This document shows positions 63,034 to 64,000 of a stretch of 64,000 bases of DNA, piece by piece. Origin of the DNA: Solibacter sp039934035 (GTDB lineage Bacteria; Acidobacteriota; Terriglobia; Bryobacterales; Bryobacteraceae); contig JBDTMZ010000148.1 in NCBI GenBank assembly GCA_039934035.1, positions 39,399-103,398 on the forward strand, in the 5' to 3' direction. The stretch's first letter is position 1. Every line of letters begins with the position of its first letter. The notes under the pieces are model-generated. The model searched no databases. It was not told where the DNA came from and saw only the letters and a program-made list of their open reading frames with translations. Position numbers and translations under genes: made by a program.

Positions 63034-64000
63034 CACCTGCCCCTCCCGCGTCCTGGGGGCGGCCTTCGAACCGGCGGAGGCGTGCTCGATAAACCCCAGA
63101 ACGTCTCGCCATGGACGCGATCGCCTCGCCAGCCCGTGTAACCAACATTTCCGGGAAATGTTGTCGTGGAATCCGCTGACGCCTGGTTCCAGAACAACAA
63201 AGTAAGTCCATTGGGCTTCGCTCGCGCTACGTCGCCGGACAGGAGACCGCTTGCCAGCGTGAGCGATTCCAGAACCCCCTCACACCCTTGGTTCACCCAC
63301 TGTCCACTGCTATCTTGAACAACCGGGCCGGCGTTCCACGTGGTGTTCAATATGCCCTTGAGCTTCGCGGCATCCGTAGATCGCATGTTGCCGTTCGAAT
63401 TGAAGATCGAACCGGTGTTGTCCTTCGAGATGGCGATGACAATGTCCTTCAGCGACCGGTCCAGGCATTGTCCAAGAGGACACGCGGCCCTTCCGTTTTG
63501 GTACACCTTGATGACGCCGTTGTCTACGTCCCACTGGTTTAGGACTGCTGTCCCGATGGAAGTCAGATCCTCCGCGTAAGCAGCCACGGAGGCGGCATCT
63601 TTCAAATCCGATTGGTAGATTGTTCCGCCTTCGTGCCACATGATCTGAGCCAGCAGATCCTCGCCCGTGGTGCCCGTCATTACCTGTGAGACCGTCTGGC
63701 CCTTGTACTTACCCCCTAGTATCGGGATTTCGCCGCAGGTCTGGAGTCCATCTGGGTCGCCGAAATTGATCGGGTCGCCATTGACGTATGCGTACGCATT
63801 CCAACTCGTCGGGTCGGAATAATCCACGTTATCCATCGATGGGTCAGGCGTCATGAAGCGGCCGTTGCCGACTCCGTAATATCGTTGATCCGCGTAATCC
63901 GTGGCCGGATTATCTCGCGTGTACGTTCCGAACTTTTCGCGATTCTCCGCCGTCGACGTCTTCTCTTCCCCATACGGGTAGTACGTCATCCGTTCTCCCG
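63033..64000 (-). CDS. RHS-repeat protein, C-terminal part, with putative SleB-like hydrolase toxin domain (partial)
   Basis: This is the 3' end of a gene that runs off the right edge; its frame is open to base 64000. It opens in the RHS-associated core, with YYPYGEEKTSTAENREKFGTYTRD, ADQRYYGVGNGRFMTPDPS, WNAYAYVNGDPINFGDPDG. After DPDG comes a variable C-terminal domain of ~230 residues. It contains LLAQIMWHEGG, IGTAVLNQWDVDNG, SLKDIVIAISKD, CEGVLESLTLASGLLSGD and HGETFWGL, matching the order of motifs in SleB-type cell-wall hydrolases; the Glu in WHEGG is the likely catalyst. The last residues are Pro/Arg rich. Confidence 0.72.
   Translation of the reverse strand, partial: GERMTYYPYGEEKTSTAENREKFGTYTRDNPATDYADQRYYGVGNGRFMTPDPSMDNVDYSDPTSWNAYAYVNGDPINFGDPDGLQTCGEIPILGGKYKGQTVSQVMTGTTGEDLLAQIMWHEGGTIYQSDLKDAASVAAYAEDLTSIGTAVLNQWDVDNGVIKVYQNGRAACPLGQCLDRSLKDIVIAISKDNTGSIFNSNGNMRSTDAAKLKGILNTTWNAGPVVQDSSGQWVNQGCEGVLESLTLASGLLSGDVARAKPNGLTLLFWNQASADSTTTFPGNVGYTGWRGDRVHGETFWGLSSTPPPVRRPPPGRGRGR

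Noticed and set aside
1..64000. CRISPR arrays, rRNA and tRNA genes
   Set aside because: No regularly spaced repeats, rRNA-like blocks or T-loop/CCA-type tRNA patterns were noticed; a dedicated tRNA scan was not possible.

Overview
The window is a high-GC bacterial chromosome segment, most likely from the Acidobacteriota (a Bryobacterales / 'Candidatus Solibacter'-type soil organism). Clues read from the sequence are a C-terminal domain typical of secreted acidobacterial proteins (47343-49121), a VWFA-related protein of the acidobacterial type (32861-33931), a very long Asp-box/sortilin-like secreted protein, an Oar-like TonB-dependent receptor with an N-terminal carboxypeptidase-regulatory-like domain, a cytochrome-DUF1592/DUF1552 pair, and many small exported hypothetical proteins. 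Short alternative start codons (GTG, TTG) are common. I saw no rRNA, tRNA, CRISPR array or intact insertion sequence.

Layout. 1-3.5 kb: a marR-ClC chloride-transporter operon with a perfect palindrome at its start, flanked by two paralogous small basic proteins that share a near-leaderless promoter. 3.5-7.6 kb: ileS-lspA-lgt, overlapping genes for isoleucyl-tRNA synthesis and lipoprotein maturation. 7.8-11 kb: a REC-PP2C regulator, a coiled-coil protein and the tRNA methylthiotransferase mtaB. 11-22.7 kb: exported and metabolic genes (Asp-box protein, AsmA-like protein, M3 peptidase, esterase, DapA-like aldolase, methyltransferase, TMEM175-type channel). 22.8-29.9 kb: DUF1592-DUF1552 pair and a large zinc metalloprotease. 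30-32.1 kb: an acyl-CoA carboxylase cluster (carboxyltransferase, small protein, biotin carrier) behind an inverted repeat. 32.1-38.5 kb: a polysaccharide-deacetylase remnant, VWFA protein, clpP, an Rrf2 regulator, an iron-type alcohol dehydrogenase and exported hypotheticals. 38.5-51.5 kb: LOG-family protein, DUF4159, amidohydrolase, a SpoIID-PBP pair, M20 peptidase, DUF1080, acyl-CoA ligase and a membrane cytochrome c. 51.6-57.5 kb: the translation/transcription cluster rimP-nusA-infB-DUF503-rbfA, headed by a terminator-like leader. 57.7-61.5 kb: the TonB receptor. 61.5-64 kb: an RHS (polymorphic toxin) locus running off the right edge on the minus strand.

The most interesting part is the right edge: an RHS core followed by a C-terminal domain that looks like a SleB-type cell-wall hydrolase, translationally coupled (TGATG) to an exported protein of unknown family. 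I read this as an effector and a periplasmic immunity protein; the pairing is an inference. Other points of note are the PBP-SpoIID operon, a dispersed hairpin repeat with compensatory base changes, and the two small paralogs with matching promoters.
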